DNA of 64,000 nt from NCBI GenBank assembly GCA_014359765.1, contig JACIYT010000009.1, positions 39,605 to 103,604 on the forward strand. Reading direction: 5' to 3'. Origin of the DNA: Roseovarius sp. (lineage in GTDB: Bacteria; Pseudomonadota; Alphaproteobacteria; Rhodobacterales; Rhodobacteraceae). Positions 10,478 through 20,518 of this stretch are shown in pieces (positions within the stretch are counted from its first letter, which is position 1; every line of letters begins with the position of its first letter). A model generated the notes under the pieces. The model was not told the origin of the DNA, ran no database searches, and saw only the letters and a list, made by a program, of their open reading frames with translations. The position numbers were made by a program, and so were the translations under genes.

Positions 10478-10942
10478 ATGGCTGAGCTCGTGGCCTATAC
10501 CGACGGGGCCTGTTCGGGCAATCCCGGGCCCGGCGGCTGGGGGGTGCTGTTGCAGGCGCGCGACGGCAAGACCGTGCTGCGGACGCGCGAGTTGCAGGGC
10601 GGCGCGCCGGACACCACCAACAACCGCATGGAACTCATGGCTGCGATCATGGCGCTCGAGACGCTGACGCGCCCCTCGGCCATCACCATCGTCACCGACA
10701 GCGCCTATGTAAAGAACGGCGTGACCGGCTGGATCCATGGCTGGAAGCGCAACGGCTGGAAGACCGCCGCGCGAAAGCCGGTGAAGAACGCCGAGCTGTG
10801 GCAGCGCCTCGACGCGGCGCAGGAGCGCCACGACGTGACCTGGAAATGGATCAAGGGACACGCCGGCCACCCCGAGAACGAGCGCGCGGATGAGCTGGCG
10901 CGCGCGGGCATGGCGCCGTTCAGGAGGGGGGGCAGGGGATGA
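10478..10942 (+). CDS. rnhA: Ribonuclease HI
   Basis: 154 residues. The four carboxylate ligands are present: D9 in [15 protein letters not shown]52 in R-M-E-L-M-A, D74 in V-T-D-S-A-Y-V and D138 in E-R-A-D-E-L. The basic protrusion K-R-N-G-W-K and H128 in K-G-H-A-G-H-P are also present. It cleaves RNA in RNA-DNA hybrids, removing primers and R-loops. Its last four bases overlap the start of the next gene (ATGA). Confidence 0.98.
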   Translation: MAELVAYTDGACSGNPGPGGWGVLLQARDGKTVLRTRELQGGAPDTTNNRMELMAAIMALETLTRPSAITIVTDSAYVKNGVTGWIHGWKRNGWKTAARKPVKNAELWQRLDAAQERHDVTWKWIKGHAGHPENERADELARAGMAPFRRGGRG

Positions 10943-11562
10943 GCACGCTCGCGCTGCTCGATCACGCCGCCGTGCTGATCTTTGCGCTGACCGGCGCGCT
11001 GGTCGCCTCGCGCCGGCAGCTCGATATCGTGGGCTTTGCCTTTCTCGCCTGCCTGACGGCGGTGGGGGGCGGCACGCTGCGTGATGTGCTGCTCGATCGC
11101 AACCCGGTGTTCTGGCTGGCCAACCCGGCCTTTATCGTCATCGCCTGCGGCGCCGCGCTTGTGGTCTTCTTCACCGCGCATCTGGTCGAGAGCCGCTATC
11201 GCTGGCTGCTCTGGCTCGACAGTTTCGCGCTCGCCGTGGCCGTGCCCGCCGGCGTCAGCGCGGCGATGGCGACGGGGCAGGGCCCGGTGATCGTGGTGCT
11301 CATGGGCATGGTCACGGGCTGCATGGGCGGGCTGATGCGCGATATCGTCGTGGGGGAGGTGCCGCTCGTCCTCCGGCAGGGTGAGCTCTATGTCACCGCC
11401 GCCTTCGCCGGCGCGCTCGGCGCGGTGATCGTCGCACGGCTCACCGCCGAGCCGCTGGCGATCCTCGCCACCTGCGCCGCGCTGACCTGGGCGCCCAGGG
11501 CGGGCTCGCTCGTCTTTGGCTGGCAACTGCCGGTCTACAAGGCCCGCCCGCCGCGTGCCTGA
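10939..11562 (+). CDS. TRIC/UPF0126-type membrane channel protein
   Basis: 207 residues, about seven hydrophobic segments and two related halves, each with a glycine-rich motif before an arginine-aspartate: [12 protein letters not shown] and [11 protein letters not shown]. These are hallmarks of the prokaryotic trimeric intracellular cation channel (UPF0126/YadS) family, which includes potassium-permeable channels. Location is the inner membrane. The 4-bp overlap with rnhA implies translational coupling, although no functional link is obvious. Confidence 0.88.
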   Translation: MSTLALLDHAAVLIFALTGALVASRRQLDIVGFAFLACLTAVGGGTLRDVLLDRNPVFWLANPAFIVIACGAALVVFFTAHLVESRYRWLLWLDSFALAVAVPAGVSAAMATGQGPVIVVLMGMVTGCMGGLMRDIVVGEVPLVLRQGELYVTAAFAGALGAVIVARLTAEPLAILATCAALTWAPRAGSLVFGWQLPVYKARPPRA

Positions 11563-11565
11563 GCC

Positions 11566-11805
11566 TCAGCCGCGCTCGCCGATCAGCTTCCACAGCCAGA
11601 CCAGCAGCATCGCCCCCAGAACCGCGCCGATCAGCCCGCCCAGCAGCCCGGTGATCATCAGAACCATGCGGATCACCACCGCCCCGATCAGCGCGCCCGC
11701 GATGCCGAGGAGCACGGTCTGCACCACGCCCGTCTCCACCCCCATGAGCCGCGTGGCCAGAAACCCCGCCGCCGCGCCCACGATGATCAACCCGACGATG
11801 CCCAT
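11566..11805 (-). CDS. GlsB/YeaQ/YmgE-family small membrane protein
   Basis: 79 residues, almost entirely hydrophobic, with G-A-A-A-G-F-L-A-T-R-L-M-G and a second half rich in Gly and Ala. This is the pattern of transglycosylase-associated (YeaQ/YmgE) proteins linked to envelope stress. Three membrane helices are likely. It lies 3 bp downstream of another small membrane protein gene on the same strand. Confidence 0.85.
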   Translation of the reverse strand: MGIVGLIIVGAAAGFLATRLMGVETGVVQTVLLGIAGALIGAVVIRMVLMITGLLGGLIGAVLGAMLLVWLWKLIGERG

Positions 11806-11808
11806 GGC

Positions 11809-12051
11809 TCACCTCCGCCTGCGCCAGTGGGTCGGCACGATGACGAGCGCGCCAATCGACGAGAGGATCGCATCGACCCCCGGCGCGCCAAAGCGGATGC
11901 CGAACATGATGCGCAGGAAATAGAACAGGAACGCGCCGCCCACGCAGATGATGATCGAGGGGAGATAGCCGTTGCGCGTGAACCCGCTCTTCTCGCTCGC
12001 GTAGCCGACGATCCCGGCGATCACCACCGTGCCGAAGAGTTGCAGGAACAT
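11809..12051 (-). CDS. Small membrane protein, possibly GlsB/YeaQ-related
   Basis: 80 residues beginning M-F-L-Q-L-F-G-T-V-V-I-A-G-I-V-G-Y-A-S-E, with two or three hydrophobic segments and a basic C-terminal tail (W-R-R-R-R). The helix pattern resembles its downstream neighbour's family, but sequence identity is low, so the family call is tentative. The gene sits between fmt (17 bp) and the GlsB-type gene (3 bp), all on the minus strand, suggesting co-transcription. Confidence 0.65.
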   Translation of the reverse strand: MFLQLFGTVVIAGIVGYASEKSGFTRNGYLPSIIICVGGAFLFYFLRIMFGIRFGAPGVDAILSSIGALVIVPTHWRRRR

Positions 12052-12068
12052 CGCCTCACCCCAGAGCC

Positions 12069-12977
12069 TCACCCCAGATAGGTGCCCGGCGCGAGGCTCA
12101 TGCCGCGCAGGAACTCGGGCGCATCCTGCGCCGCACGCCCCGCCCGTTGCAAGCGCAAAAGCCGCACCGCACCCGCGCCGCAGGCCACGGTGAGGGCATC
12201 GTCGAGCACCTCGCCCGGCGCGCCGCTCCCCTCCGCGAGGCAGGAGCCCAGCACCTTGATCCGCTCGCCCCCGGCCTCGAACCAGGCCCCCGGAAAGGGT
12301 GAGAGCCCCCGGATCAGCCGGTCCACCTGCCCGGCGGGGCGCGCCCAGTCGATCCGCGCCTCGGCCTTGTCGATCCTGGCGGCATAGGTCACGCCCGCCT
12401 CGGGCTGCGGCTCGGGCGCCAGCGTGTCCAGCCGCGCCAGCGCCTCGACAATGAGCCGTGCCCCCAGCGCCGACAGCCGGTCGTGCAACTGCCCGGTGGT
12501 CTCGGTCGCGCCGATCGCCACCGCCTCGCGCAGGAGCACCGGCCCGGTATCGAGCCCCGCCTCCATCGCCATGATGCACACGCCCGTCTCGGCATCGCCC
12601 GCCATGATCGCGCGGTGAATGGGCGCGGCCCCGCGCCAGCGCGGCAGGAGCGAGGCATGGATGTTGAGACATCCCATGCGCGGCGCATCGAGCACCGCGC
12701 GCGGCAGGATCAGCCCATAGGCCACCACCACCGCCACATCGGCGCCGAGCGCCGCGAATTCCGCCTGCGTCTCGGGGCGCTTCAAGCTCTCCGGGTGGCG
12801 CACCAGAAGACCCAGCGCCTCGGCGCGCGCCTGCACCGGGCTCGGGCGCGGCCGCTTGCCCCGCCCCGCCGGGCGCGGTGGCTGGCTATAGACGGCCACC
12901 ACCTCGTGCCCGGCCGCCACCAGCGCATCGAGCGCCGGCACCGAGAATGCCGGCGTTCCCATGAAGATCACGCGCAT
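12069..12977 (-). CDS. fmt: Methionyl-tRNA formyltransferase
   Basis: 302 residues. The formyl-transfer site is intact: N105 and H107 in L-N-I-H-A-S-L-L-P and D143 in G-L-D-T-G-P. The tRNA-contacting block [13 protein letters not shown] is also intact, and a C-terminal OB-like domain follows. It formylates Met-tRNA(fMet) for translation initiation. The ATG at 12977 begins M-R-V-I-F-M-G-T-P and follows AAAGGGA. The usual partner def (peptide deformylase) is not beside it; phhB is immediately upstream instead. Confidence 0.97.
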   Translation of the reverse strand: MRVIFMGTPAFSVPALDALVAAGHEVVAVYSQPPRPAGRGKRPRPSPVQARAEALGLLVRHPESLKRPETQAEFAALGADVAVVVAYGLILPRAVLDAPRMGCLNIHASLLPRWRGAAPIHRAIMAGDAETGVCIMAMEAGLDTGPVLLREAVAIGATETTGQLHDRLSALGARLIVEALARLDTLAPEPQPEAGVTYAARIDKAEARIDWARPAGQVDRLIRGLSPFPGAWFEAGGERIKVLGSCLAEGSGAPGEVLDDALTVACGAGAVRLLRLQRAGRAAQDAPEFLRGMSLAPGTYLG

Positions 12978-12991
12978 CGCGTCCCTTTCGG

Positions 12992-13013
12992 CTTCATCTT
13001 TCCGAAAATACTC
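12992..13013 (-). repeat. 22-bp dispersed motif, copy 3
   Basis: CTTCATCTTTC-CGA-AAATACTC on the plus strand. It overlaps the phhB stop codon. On the minus strand it ends 14 bases before the fmt start, directly ahead of the fmt ribosome-binding site. Confidence 0.7.
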
Positions 13014-13323
13014 AATTCCCTGCGGCATCGCCTGCAAGCCCGTCCATCTTGCGCGCGAGCTTCACGTCGAGCGCGCTCAGGCCGCCCACGTCATGGGTGG
13101 AGAGCGTCACCTCGACCGTCTTGCAGATATTGGACCATTCGGGATGGTGATTCCATTTCTCCGCCCAGAGGGCGGCGCGCGTCATGAATCCCATCGCCTC
13201 GACGAAATCGGCGAATTGATAGGTCCTGGCGATGGCGTCGCGCCCCTCGACCATGGCCCAGCCGTTTTCCAGAAGCGGTGCGAGCGTGGTCTTGCGCGCG
13301 GTATCGCTGAGTTTCTCGGTCAT
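13012..13323 (-). CDS. phhB: Pterin-4a-carbinolamine dehydratase
   Basis: 103 residues with the family motif K-W-N-H-H-P-E-W, which supplies the active-site histidines, and the downstream S-T-H-D-V-G-G-L-S region. It dehydrates the 4a-hydroxytetrahydropterin formed by aromatic amino-acid hydroxylases, allowing cofactor recycling. No phenylalanine hydroxylase gene is in the window. Its start overlaps the stop of the upstream acyltransferase gene by four bases, so the two are probably translated together. Confidence 0.95.
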   Translation of the reverse strand: MTEKLSDTARKTTLAPLLENGWAMVEGRDAIARTYQFADFVEAMGFMTRAALWAEKWNHHPEWSNICKTVEVTLSTHDVGGLSALDVKLARKMDGLAGDAAGN

Positions 13324-14507
13324 TCGTGATCCTCCATCGCGATTCGTCGGAACGGGCCGTAGCCGGTCAACACCTCGATTTCCTCGTCAACGGCGGCGCG
13401 CTCGGCCTCGAGATAGTCGGCCACCGCCTCGGCAAAGCCCGGATCGCACAGCCAGTGCAGCGAATGCACCGGGCGCGGCAGGTAGCCGCGCGCCAGCTTG
13501 TGCTCGCCCTGGGCGCCAGCCTCGACCCTTTGCAGCCCGGTTTCAATGGCAAACTCGATGGCGCGGTAATAGCACAGCTCGAAGTGAAGGCACGGGTGAT
13601 CCTCGACGCAGCCCCAGTAGCGGCCATAAAGCGCCGAAGCGCCGATGAGGTTGAGCGCGCCGGCCACCGGGCGCCCGTCGCGCAAGGCCAGAACAAGAAG
13701 GGTATCGTCGCGCAGCCGCGCGTGCGCGAGGTCGAAGAAGGCCCGCGTGAGATAGGGCGTGCCCCATTTGCGCGCGCCGGTATCCTGATAGAAGGTCCAG
13801 ACCGCCTGCCAGTGCTCGGGGCGGATATCGTCGCCGGTCAGGGCCAGGATTTCACCGCCAAAGGCCTGCGCGCGGGCGCGTTCCTTGCGGATGGCCTTGC
13901 GCTTGCGCGAGGACAGATCGGCGAGGAAATCGTCGAACCTGCCATAGCCGCGATTCTCCCAGTGATATTGCTGGGTGCGCCGCCGCAGATAGCCCGCCGC
14001 CGCGCCCGCCTCGGCCTCGGCATCGGTGCAGAAGGTCAGATGCACCGAGGAAATCCCGTGCCGCGCCGCGACCTCCCGCGCCCCCTGCAACAGCGCCGCG
14101 CGCCCCGCGGCTTCCTGCCCCGGCCGGGTCAGGAGGCGGCGCCCCGTCACCGGGGTGAAGGGCACCGCGACCTGCAACTTGGGGTAATAGCGACCGCCCG
14201 CGCGCTCATAGGCGTGCGCCCATGAATGATCGAAGATATATTCGCCCTGGCTGTGGGATTTGACATAGAGCGGGGCCACGGCGATCACCACGCCCCCCGC
14301 CTCGGCGCGCATGTATTGCGGCTGCCAGCCGGTGCCGCGCCCGACCGAGCCGCTCTCCTCCAGCGCCGAGAGAAACCGGTAGGTGGTGAAGGGATCCTCG
14401 GGCCGCCCGCCCCCTGCCGCCTCGGGGCAGGCGCAGGCATCCCAATCGCCCTCGCCGATCTCGGCGATGCGGTCATGGAGCGTGATCGTGATCGCGGTGT
14501 CGGTCAT
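13320..14507 (-). CDS. COG3146/DUF482 GNAT-like acyltransferase
   Basis: 395 residues, resembling the DUF482 family (peptidogalycan biosynthesis/FemAB-like GNAT proteins). Recognisable stretches are [23 protein letters not shown], and the conserved [16 protein letters not shown] near the C-terminus. The acyl acceptor is unknown. The chosen ATG at 14507 gives M-T-D-T-A-I; the longer frame has no family-like residues. It overlaps phhB by four bases. Confidence 0.85.
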   Translation of the reverse strand: MTDTAITITLHDRIAEIGEGDWDACACPEAAGGGRPEDPFTTYRFLSALEESGSVGRGTGWQPQYMRAEAGGVVIAVAPLYVKSHSQGEYIFDHSWAHAYERAGGRYYPKLQVAVPFTPVTGRRLLTRPGQEAAGRAALLQGAREVAARHGISSVHLTFCTDAEAEAGAAAGYLRRRTQQYHWENRGYGRFDDFLADLSSRKRKAIRKERARAQAFGGEILALTGDDIRPEHWQAVWTFYQDTGARKWGTPYLTRAFFDLAHARLRDDTLLVLALRDGRPVAGALNLIGASALYGRYWGCVEDHPCLHFELCYYRAIEFAIETGLQRVEAGAQGEHKLARGYLPRPVHSLHWLCDPGFAEAVADYLEAERAAVDEEIEVLTGYGPFRRIAMEDHE

Positions 14508-14542
14508 GCCGACTGTCCTATCTGGCGCGCAGGCGCTCTGGA

Positions 14543-15313
14543 TCAAGCGGGGATATCGGCCAGGTAGCCCTCGAAGGTGATATTGTCGGCCACCTTTCGC
14601 GCGCGCGCCTCCATCTCGCGCCCGCGCACCGTCCAGCACAGGATCGCGGCCCCCTCAGCGCGCAATTCGGCAAGGCGCGGATTGTCGAGGTCTCGCGCAT
14701 CGTGGCTGACAAAACAGGCACCCGCCGGGTCGTAATCGGGAATGTCGCGCAGCCGCGCGCGCGTCTCCGTGCGCAAGAGCGGCCAGTCGTCGGGCTCATA
14801 GGCGCAGGTCACGATGCCGCGCGGCAGATCGGGGGCGAGCGCGGCCATGCGCACCACCATCTCGGGGTTGAAGGACATGAGCGCGACCGGTCCGCCATAG
14901 CGGCCAAGCGCCTCTGCGGTGGCTGCTTCCAGCACACCATCGGTCACACCCATCTGGCCGTGCTGGTCCTTGAGTTCGATCAGCAGCGGCACGCGACCCG
15001 CGACCAGCGCCAGCACCTCCGCCAGCGTCGGTATCCCCTCGTCACCGCCCTTGAGCCCGATCCGCGCGAGATCGGCGGCGCTGCGCTGGCGGATCGGGCC
15101 GCGCTCGGCGGTGAGCCGCCCGAGATCGTAGTCATGGAACACCATGGCGCGGCCGTCGCTGCTCGGTTGCAGGTCGCACTCGATGCCATAGCCCGCCTCG
15201 ATCGCGGACCGGATCGCGGCGCGCGAATTCTCGGGCCGCCCCGCCGCCACGTCATGCAGCGCGCGATGCGCGAAGGGCAGGCGCAAAAATACCTCGGGCA
15301 GCGCGCGCATCAT
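14543..15313 (-). CDS. Glycerophosphodiester phosphodiesterase (cytoplasmic)
   Basis: 256 residues of the GDPD family. Catalytic and metal residues are visible: H16-R17, P-E28-N, E45-C-D47 and H60 in V-F-H-D. E and K in L-I-E-L-K follow further on. There is no signal peptide, so it probably hydrolyses glycerophosphodiesters inside the cell to glycerol-3-phosphate and an alcohol. Its start overlaps the ridA stop by four bases (ATGA). Glycerol-3-phosphate uptake genes lie 13 kb away, not linked. Confidence 0.92.
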   Translation of the reverse strand: MMRALPEVFLRLPFAHRALHDVAAGRPENSRAAIRSAIEAGYGIECDLQPSSDGRAMVFHDYDLGRLTAERGPIRQRSAADLARIGLKGGDEGIPTLAEVLALVAGRVPLLIELKDQHGQMGVTDGVLEAATAEALGRYGGPVALMSFNPEMVVRMAALAPDLPRGIVTCAYEPDDWPLLRTETRARLRDIPDYDPAGACFVSHDARDLDNPRLAELRAEGAAILCWTVRGREMEARARKVADNITFEGYLADIPA

Positions 15314-15771
15314 CGGATCTGGAAGATCCCGTCGATCTCGACCGCCACGCCAAAGGGCAGCGACGCGGCGGAGACGGCGGCGCGGGCGTGCTTGCCGGCC
15401 TCGCCCAGGGCCTCGCCGAGGAAATCCGACGCGCCGTTGATCACCGCCGGTTGCTGGGTGAAATCGGGGGTCGAATTGACAAAGCCGGTGAGCCGCACCA
15501 CCCGCACCAGCCGGTCGAGATCGCCGCCGCAGGCGGCCTTGACCTGTGCGAGCAGGGCAATGGCACAGCTGCGCGCCGCCGCCGCCCCCGCCGCCACATC
15601 CATGTCGGCCCCGAGCTTGCCGGTCAGGAGCGTCTCGCCGTCCCTGGCGATCTGGCCGGAGACATGGAGCATGTCGCCCACCTGCACATAGGGCACGTAA
15701 TTGGCCGCAGGCATCGGGGCCTCGGGCAGGGTCACGCCCATCTCGGCGAGCTTGGTCTCGAACTGGCTCAT
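15310..15771 (-). CDS. RidA-family (YjgF/UK114) protein
   Basis: 153 residues. Conserved stretches are L-H-V-S-G-Q-I-A-R-D, the mid-region R-V-V-R-L-T-G-F-V-N-S, and the C-terminal H-A-R-A-A-V-S-A-A-S-L-P-F-G-V-A-V-E-I, which includes the arginine that binds imine/enamine carboxylates in RidA. It probably deaminates reactive 2-aminoacrylate-type intermediates or a related imine. It is longer than canonical 125-130 residue RidA, as in the COG0251 subgroup common in Rhodobacteraceae. Translationally coupled to the downstream GDPD gene. Confidence 0.88.
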   Translation of the reverse strand: MSQFETKLAEMGVTLPEAPMPAANYVPYVQVGDMLHVSGQIARDGETLLTGKLGADMDVAAGAAAARSCAIALLAQVKAACGGDLDRLVRVVRLTGFVNSTPDFTQQPAVINGASDFLGEALGEAGKHARAAVSAASLPFGVAVEIDGIFQIR

Positions 15772-15853
15772 GGCGCGCACTCCTGTGCTGTTGTCCTGTG
15801 CTGTCGTGGTCCGGTCGCAGGCTAGCGGCGCGCCTCGCGGATGGAAAGCCCCC

Positions 15854-17155
15854 TCACTCGCGCAATGCCTTGGCGAGATAATCGGTGAAGGGCTTGACCA
15901 GATAGGCGATCGGGGTTCGGTCCTCGGTGCGGATGAACGCCTCTACCGGCATTCCCGGCACGAGGCTCACCCCGGCCGGCAGCCGCCCCATCTGGTCGTC
16001 GCCGAGAACGATCTCGGCGCGGTAATAGGGCAGGCGCGTCGCCTCGTCCTCGAAGGCATCGGCGGAAATCTTGACCACCTTGCCAAGGAGCTCGGGCGTG
16101 GTGCGCTGATCGAGCGCGGAAAAGCGCAGCGTCACCTGCTGGCCGAGGTGGAGCTTGTCGATATGGATCGTGTCCACCTGCGCGTTGATGATGAGCGGGC
16201 GGTCCTGCGGGATGATGTGCAGCAGCGGCTCGGCCGGGCGAATCACCGCGCGGCGGGCAAAGATCCGCAGATCGTGAACGACACCCGCGACCGGGGCGGT
16301 GATCTCGAGCCGCCCCATCTGGTCCAGAAGCGCGCGGCGCTGCTCGCGCAGTTCCAGCTCGCGCACCTGGATGTCGCGCAGCATGGTGATGGCCTCTTCG
16401 CGCCGGTCGGTGCCCAGGCGCAGGATCTCGAGGTCGATCTCGGTGATCCGCCCCTCGGCCTGCGCCTTCTGCGCGGTCAGATCGCCCATGATCCCGTCGA
16501 GCCGCGCCGCCTCGCGTTGCAGGGCGAGCACCCGCGCCGCCTGCGCCAGGCCGCGATCGAGCAGCGATTGCTGGTCGGCCAGTTCCCGCGCGATGAGCGC
16601 CGATTGCCGATCGAGTGCGGCCTGTTGCGCGATGATGCCGCGGATCTGGTCGGCGGTCTGCTGACGGCGCTTGCCGAGTTGCTCGATGCGCGCGGCGATG
16701 GTCTCTTCGCGGGCGGCCAGAAGCACCTCCTGCCCGCGCATCAGCGCCGCGGCATCGGCGTTGCGCGCCGCGAGATCGTGCAGCAGCGGATCGAAGGCGA
16801 GGACCGCGCGCCCGTCGCGCTCTGCCTCGAGCCGGGCGCGGCGCGACATCAGCTCGGCGAGCAGGTTCTCGGTGATCGCCAGCCGCGAGGCAAGGTCCAC
16901 CGGATCGAGCCGCAGCAGCGGCTGCCCCTCGACGACATGCGCCCCCTCCGCGACCAGGATCTCGGCCACCACCCCGCCGTCGGGATGTTGCACCACCTGC
17001 CGGTTCTGATCGACCTCGATCCGGCCCGCGGCGATCACCGCCCCGGAAATCCGTGCCAGCCCCGCCCAGGTGCCGAACCCGCCGACCAGGACGACAAGGC
17101 CGACGATCCCCGCCAGCAGCGGGCCGCGCGCCGACCAGGGGGCGGGGGCGCTCAT
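15854..17155 (-). CDS. HlyD-family type I secretion membrane fusion protein
   Basis: 433 residues: a short cytoplasmic N-terminus, one membrane helix (about 13-32), then a periplasmic region. The first half-lipoyl [15 protein letters not shown] is followed by long coiled coils (about 100-270), the second half-lipoyl [12 protein letters not shown], and a beta-barrel ending [10 protein letters not shown]. This is the adaptor that joins an inner-membrane ABC exporter to TolC. The start overlaps the upstream ABC gene by four bases. Confidence 0.93.
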   Translation of the reverse strand: MSAPAPWSARGPLLAGIVGLVVLVGGFGTWAGLARISGAVIAAGRIEVDQNRQVVQHPDGGVVAEILVAEGAHVVEGQPLLRLDPVDLASRLAITENLLAELMSRRARLEAERDGRAVLAFDPLLHDLAARNADAAALMRGQEVLLAAREETIAARIEQLGKRRQQTADQIRGIIAQQAALDRQSALIARELADQQSLLDRGLAQAARVLALQREAARLDGIMGDLTAQKAQAEGRITEIDLEILRLGTDRREEAITMLRDIQVRELELREQRRALLDQMGRLEITAPVAGVVHDLRIFARRAVIRPAEPLLHIIPQDRPLIINAQVDTIHIDKLHLGQQVTLRFSALDQRTTPELLGKVVKISADAFEDEATRLPYYRAEIVLGDDQMGRLPAGVSLVPGMPVEAFIRTEDRTPIAYLVKPFTDYLAKALRE

Positions 17156-18894
17156 CGCGCACCGTCCGCGGCGCGCGCGGCCTCGGCCAGCGCCTCGTGA
17201 TTCTTCACCACGCCCCGGAGCACCTCGTCGCGCGGACCAAAGGCGCGCACCTGCCCCTGTTCGAGCATCACCAGCAGGTCGCATTCGCGGATCACCGAGG
17301 GGCGATGCGCCACCACGATCACCGCGCGGCCCGAGGACTTGCAGCCGCGAATCGCGCGGTTGACCGCCTCGCTGCCGGCATTGTCGAGATTGGCATTGGG
17401 CTCGTCGAGCACGAGGATCACCGGATCGCCATACATCGCCCGCGCGAGGCCGATGCGCTGTATCTCGCCGCCCGAGAGCCGCCCGCCCGCGGCGCTCACG
17501 CGGGTGTCATAGCCCTCGGGCAGCCTGAGGATCATCGCGTGGGCATCGGCGCGTTTGGCGGCCTTGACCACTTCGGCGGCATCGGGCGCGGGCGCGAGAC
17601 GGGCGATGTTCTCGGCGATCGTGCCGTCAAAGAGCTGCACCCGCTGCGGCAGATAGCCGATCAGCCCGCCGAGAACCGCCGGCTCGTATTGATCGAGCGT
17701 CGCCCCGTCGAGGCGGATCGTCCCCGCCGCCGGCCGCCAGACCCCGGTGAGCGCGCGCGCCAGCGTCGATTTGCCCGCCCCCGAAGGCCCGATGATCCCG
17801 AGCGCCTGCCCCGGCGAGAGGGAGAAGCTCACCGCGCGCAGCACCGGCACGCGCTCGCCCGGGGGCAGCACGCCGAGCTGTTGCACCTCGAGCCGCGCCC
17901 GGGGGCGCGGCAGCGCCGTGCGCGGCGTCTCGGGGGGCACCTCGCCCAGCAATTCGGCGAGATTCTCCCAGCCCTGCATCGCGCGCTGCACCAGCGGCCA
18001 CGATCCGAGGGCCATCTCGACGGGCGCGAGCGCGCGCCCCAGCAGGATCGAGCCGGCGATCATCGCCCCCGCCGTTATCTCCCCGCGCAGCACCAGGAAG
18101 GCCCCAAGCCCCAGCATGGCCGATTGCAGCAGCAGCCGGAACGCCTTGGATGTGCTGGTGAAACTGCCGCCCAGATCGGCGGCGCGGAGCTGCTGGCGCA
18201 GCGCCGTGTCGCGGATCCGCTGCCAGCGCGCGAAAGCCGCATCGCGCATCCCCATGGCCTGCACCGCCTCCGCCTCGTGCCGCATCCGGTCCGATTCGGC
18301 CTCCGCGTGCAGGGTCGCGCGCGCCGCACGCTCCGCCGGGCGCCGCGTCAGCACCTGATTGAGCACCGCGAGCGCAATGAGCAGCGCGCCGCCCACGATC
18401 GCCAGAGCGCCGAGCCAGGGATGAAAGACCCAGATCGCGGCGATGAAGACCGGCGCCCAGGGCATGTCGAACAGCGCCAGCACGACCGGCGCGCTCATCA
18501 GGCGCTGCACCGCCTCGAGATCGCGCAGCCCCCCCGCGCCGAGCGCGTCGGGGACCAGCGCGGATTTGCGGATCACCGCATCGAATACCCGCCGGTCGAG
18601 CGCCGTCTGGAACCGCGCACCCACCCGCCCCATGACGCGCCCGCGCGCGAAATCGAGCACGCCCATCACCGTATAGAGAAACACCACGAGCACCGAGAGC
18701 GCGATCAACGTCTCCACCGAGCGGCTCGAAAGCACCCGATCATAGATCTGGAGCATGTAGATCGGACCGGTGAGCATCAGCAGGTTGGCAAAGACGCTGA
18801 CGATGGCAACGAACCAGAAGAGCCCGCGGCTCCGGCGGCGCACGGAGCGGAGTTCTGCCCGCCCGGCCGCGATGCTCGATTTCTCAAGTCGCAT
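17152..18894 (-). CDS. Type I secretion permease/ATPase (PrtD-like)
   Basis: 580 residues. An N-terminal transmembrane domain with about six helices (23-310) contains [11 protein letters not shown], typical of PrtD/HlyB-like type I exporters. The C-terminal ATPase has Walker [10 protein letters not shown], signature L-S-G-G-E-I-Q-R and Walker [14 protein letters not shown]. There is no N-terminal C39 peptidase-like domain, so PrtD/RsaD type rather than HlyB. Partner of the following HlyD protein. No RTX or other obvious substrate gene is in the window. Confidence 0.93.
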   Translation of the reverse strand: MRLEKSSIAAGRAELRSVRRRSRGLFWFVAIVSVFANLLMLTGPIYMLQIYDRVLSSRSVETLIALSVLVVFLYTVMGVLDFARGRVMGRVGARFQTALDRRVFDAVIRKSALVPDALGAGGLRDLEAVQRLMSAPVVLALFDMPWAPVFIAAIWVFHPWLGALAIVGGALLIALAVLNQVLTRRPAERAARATLHAEAESDRMRHEAEAVQAMGMRDAAFARWQRIRDTALRQQLRAADLGGSFTSTSKAFRLLLQSAMLGLGAFLVLRGEITAGAMIAGSILLGRALAPVEMALGSWPLVQRAMQGWENLAELLGEVPPETPRTALPRPRARLEVQQLGVLPPGERVPVLRAVSFSLSPGQALGIIGPSGAGKSTLARALTGVWRPAAGTIRLDGATLDQYEPAVLGGLIGYLPQRVQLFDGTIAENIARLAPAPDAAEVVKAAKRADAHAMILRLPEGYDTRVSAAGGRLSGGEIQRIGLARAMYGDPVILVLDEPNANLDNAGSEAVNRAIRGCKSSGRAVIVVAHRPSVIRECDLLVMLEQGQVRAFGPRDEVLRGVVKNHEALAEAARAADGAR

Positions 18895-19073
18895 TCCCGC
18901 TCATCTTGTTCTAGTCTCGGGCCATGACCGTCCGGATGCGGAATTCATTGAGTCATCCATACGTTGCCTGTCGCCATTCTGCCACAGGAATATGATCCGT
19001 GCGGTTGTCATGGTGGGCCGTGACCCGAAAGCGGCTATGTAGCCACAGAACAGATGAGACTCAGCCGGTGGAT

Positions 19074-19898
19074 ATGACATTGCCTTACAGGACATTTCGT
19101 TCGTTGCGCAGATGCGCCCTGCCTGTCGCGGGCCTGGCCATGCTGCTCGTTTCGGCCTGCGCCGATCCCGACGCCCCGACCCGCGACGTGTTCGACCCTT
19201 TCGAGGCCGAGAACCGCCGGGTGCACGAATTCAACCGCGGCTTCGACCGCGCGCTCCTGCGGCCGGTGGCCAGGGGCTACGCCGCGGCCGTGCCCGACGA
19301 TATCGAAACGGTGGTGGTGCGCTTTGCCGAGAACCTGTCGCTGCCTGCCGATGTGGTGAACAACGTGCTGCAACTCGACATGCGCGCGGCCTTCCGGGAT
19401 GCCGCGCGCTTTGTCGTCAACACCACGGTGGGGCTCGGCGGTTTCTTCGATCCGGCGAGCGAGATGGGCATGGCCGCGCCGTCCAACACCGATTTCGGCG
19501 CGACCCTGCATGTGATGGGCGCGGCCGAGGGGGCCTATGTCGAATTGCCGCTGCTTGGTCCCTCGACGGTGCGCGACACGTTCGGCACGTTCTTCGACCT
19601 GTTCACGAATCCGCTCTCCTATGTGGTCGGCTCCCCCACGAACCTGGTCGGGACCGGGGCGGGCGTTGCCTCGGGCCTGTCGCGGCGCGACCGCTACTCG
19701 GGCACGATCGACCAGCTTCTCTACGAGAGCGCAGACAGTTACGCTTCGGTGCGCTCGATCTACCTGCAAAACCGCCGGTTCAAACTTGGCGGCACCGGCG
19801 GTGCTACCTATATGGACCCCTACGACATGGACCCCTACGAAGGCGCCCTCGCGGCGCCGCTTGCCGACGATCCGCATGAGGAGCCGCATGATGAGTGA
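19074..19898 (+). CDS. mlaA: MlaA/VacJ outer-membrane lipoprotein
   Basis: 274 residues. A lipoprotein signal peptide ends L-L-V-S-A-C29. The mature part has the MlaA hallmarks D-V-F-D-P-F-E-A-E-N-R-R-V-H-E-F-N, V-N-T-T-V-G-L-G-G-F-F-D-P-A and F-G-A-T-L. MlaA extracts mislocalised phospholipid from the outer leaflet and hands it to MlaC. The next gene encodes MlaC and overlaps it, but the ABC genes mlaFED are not present here. The ATG at 19074 is preferred because it yields a proper signal peptide. Confidence 0.95.
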   Translation: MTLPYRTFRSLRRCALPVAGLAMLLVSACADPDAPTRDVFDPFEAENRRVHEFNRGFDRALLRPVARGYAAAVPDDIETVVVRFAENLSLPADVVNNVLQLDMRAAFRDAARFVVNTTVGLGGFFDPASEMGMAAPSNTDFGATLHVMGAAEGAYVELPLLGPSTVRDTFGTFFDLFTNPLSYVVGSPTNLVGTGAGVASGLSRRDRYSGTIDQLLYESADSYASVRSIYLQNRRFKLGGTGGATYMDPYDMDPYEGALAAPLADDPHEEPHDE

Positions 19899-20493
19899 CA
19901 TATCGCGCCGAAACCTGATCGCCGCGGGCGCCGCCTCGGTCGCGCTGGGCGCGCTGGCGCTGCCCGCCCGTGCCCTGACCGAGGCACGCGCGCGCGCGCT
20001 CATCGATCAGGTCGTGTCCGATATCAACGGCGTGATCTCCTCGGGGCGCTCGCTGCCGCAGATGATAACGGATTTCGAGCGGATCTTCGGCCGTTATGCC
20101 GATGTGCCGATCATCGCCCGCTCGACCCTGGGGCCCGATGCGAACCGGGCCACGCCCGCGCAGCTGCGCGCCTTTACCGAGGCGTTCCGGGGCTACATGG
20201 CGCGCAAGTATGGCAAGCGGTTCAACGAGTTTGTCGGCGGGCGCATCGAGGTCCGGGATGTGCGGGAGGTCAAGACCTGGCACGAGGTCCGCTCGACCGT
20301 CTATCTGCCCGGGCAGGCGCCCTTCGAGGTGAGCTTTCTGGTGTCGGACCGCTCGGGCAAGGACCTGTTCTTCGACATGATCATCGAGGGCATCAGCCTG
20401 CGGCTGAGCGAGCGCACCGAGATCGGCGCCATGCTCGACCGGCGCAGAGGCGATATCAACGCGCTGATCGAGGATCTCAAGCGCGCGGGATGA
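19888..20493 (+). CDS. mlaC: MlaC/Ttg2D periplasmic phospholipid carrier
   Basis: 201 residues from the first of two consecutive ATGs; GAGGAG lies upstream. The N-terminus S-R-R-N-L-I-A-A-G followed by a hydrophobic stretch and A-R-A looks like a Tat-type signal peptide. The mature protein has the MlaC/Tgt2 pattern F-T-E-A-F-R-G-Y-M-A-R-K-Y and a C-terminal R-G-D-I-N-A-L-I-E-D-L. It ferries phospholipid between the outer and inner membrane. It overlaps the end of mlaA by 11 bases. Confidence 0.93.
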   Translation: MMSDISRRNLIAAGAASVALGALALPARALTEARARALIDQVVSDINGVISSGRSLPQMITDFERIFGRYADVPIIARSTLGPDANRATPAQLRAFTEAFRGYMARKYGKRFNEFVGGRIEVRDVREVKTWHEVRSTVYLPGQAPFEVSFLVSDRSGKDLFFDMIIEGISLRLSERTEIGAMLDRRRGDINALIEDLKRAG

Positions 20494-20518
20494 TCCCGCC
20501 CGCGCGGCGCAAGATCGC

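Noticed and set aside
10332..10484. Arg/Ala-rich 50-codon reading frame between the ABC ATPase gene and rnhA
   Set aside because: Composition is what GC-rich random frames give; no ribosome-binding site and no family similarity.
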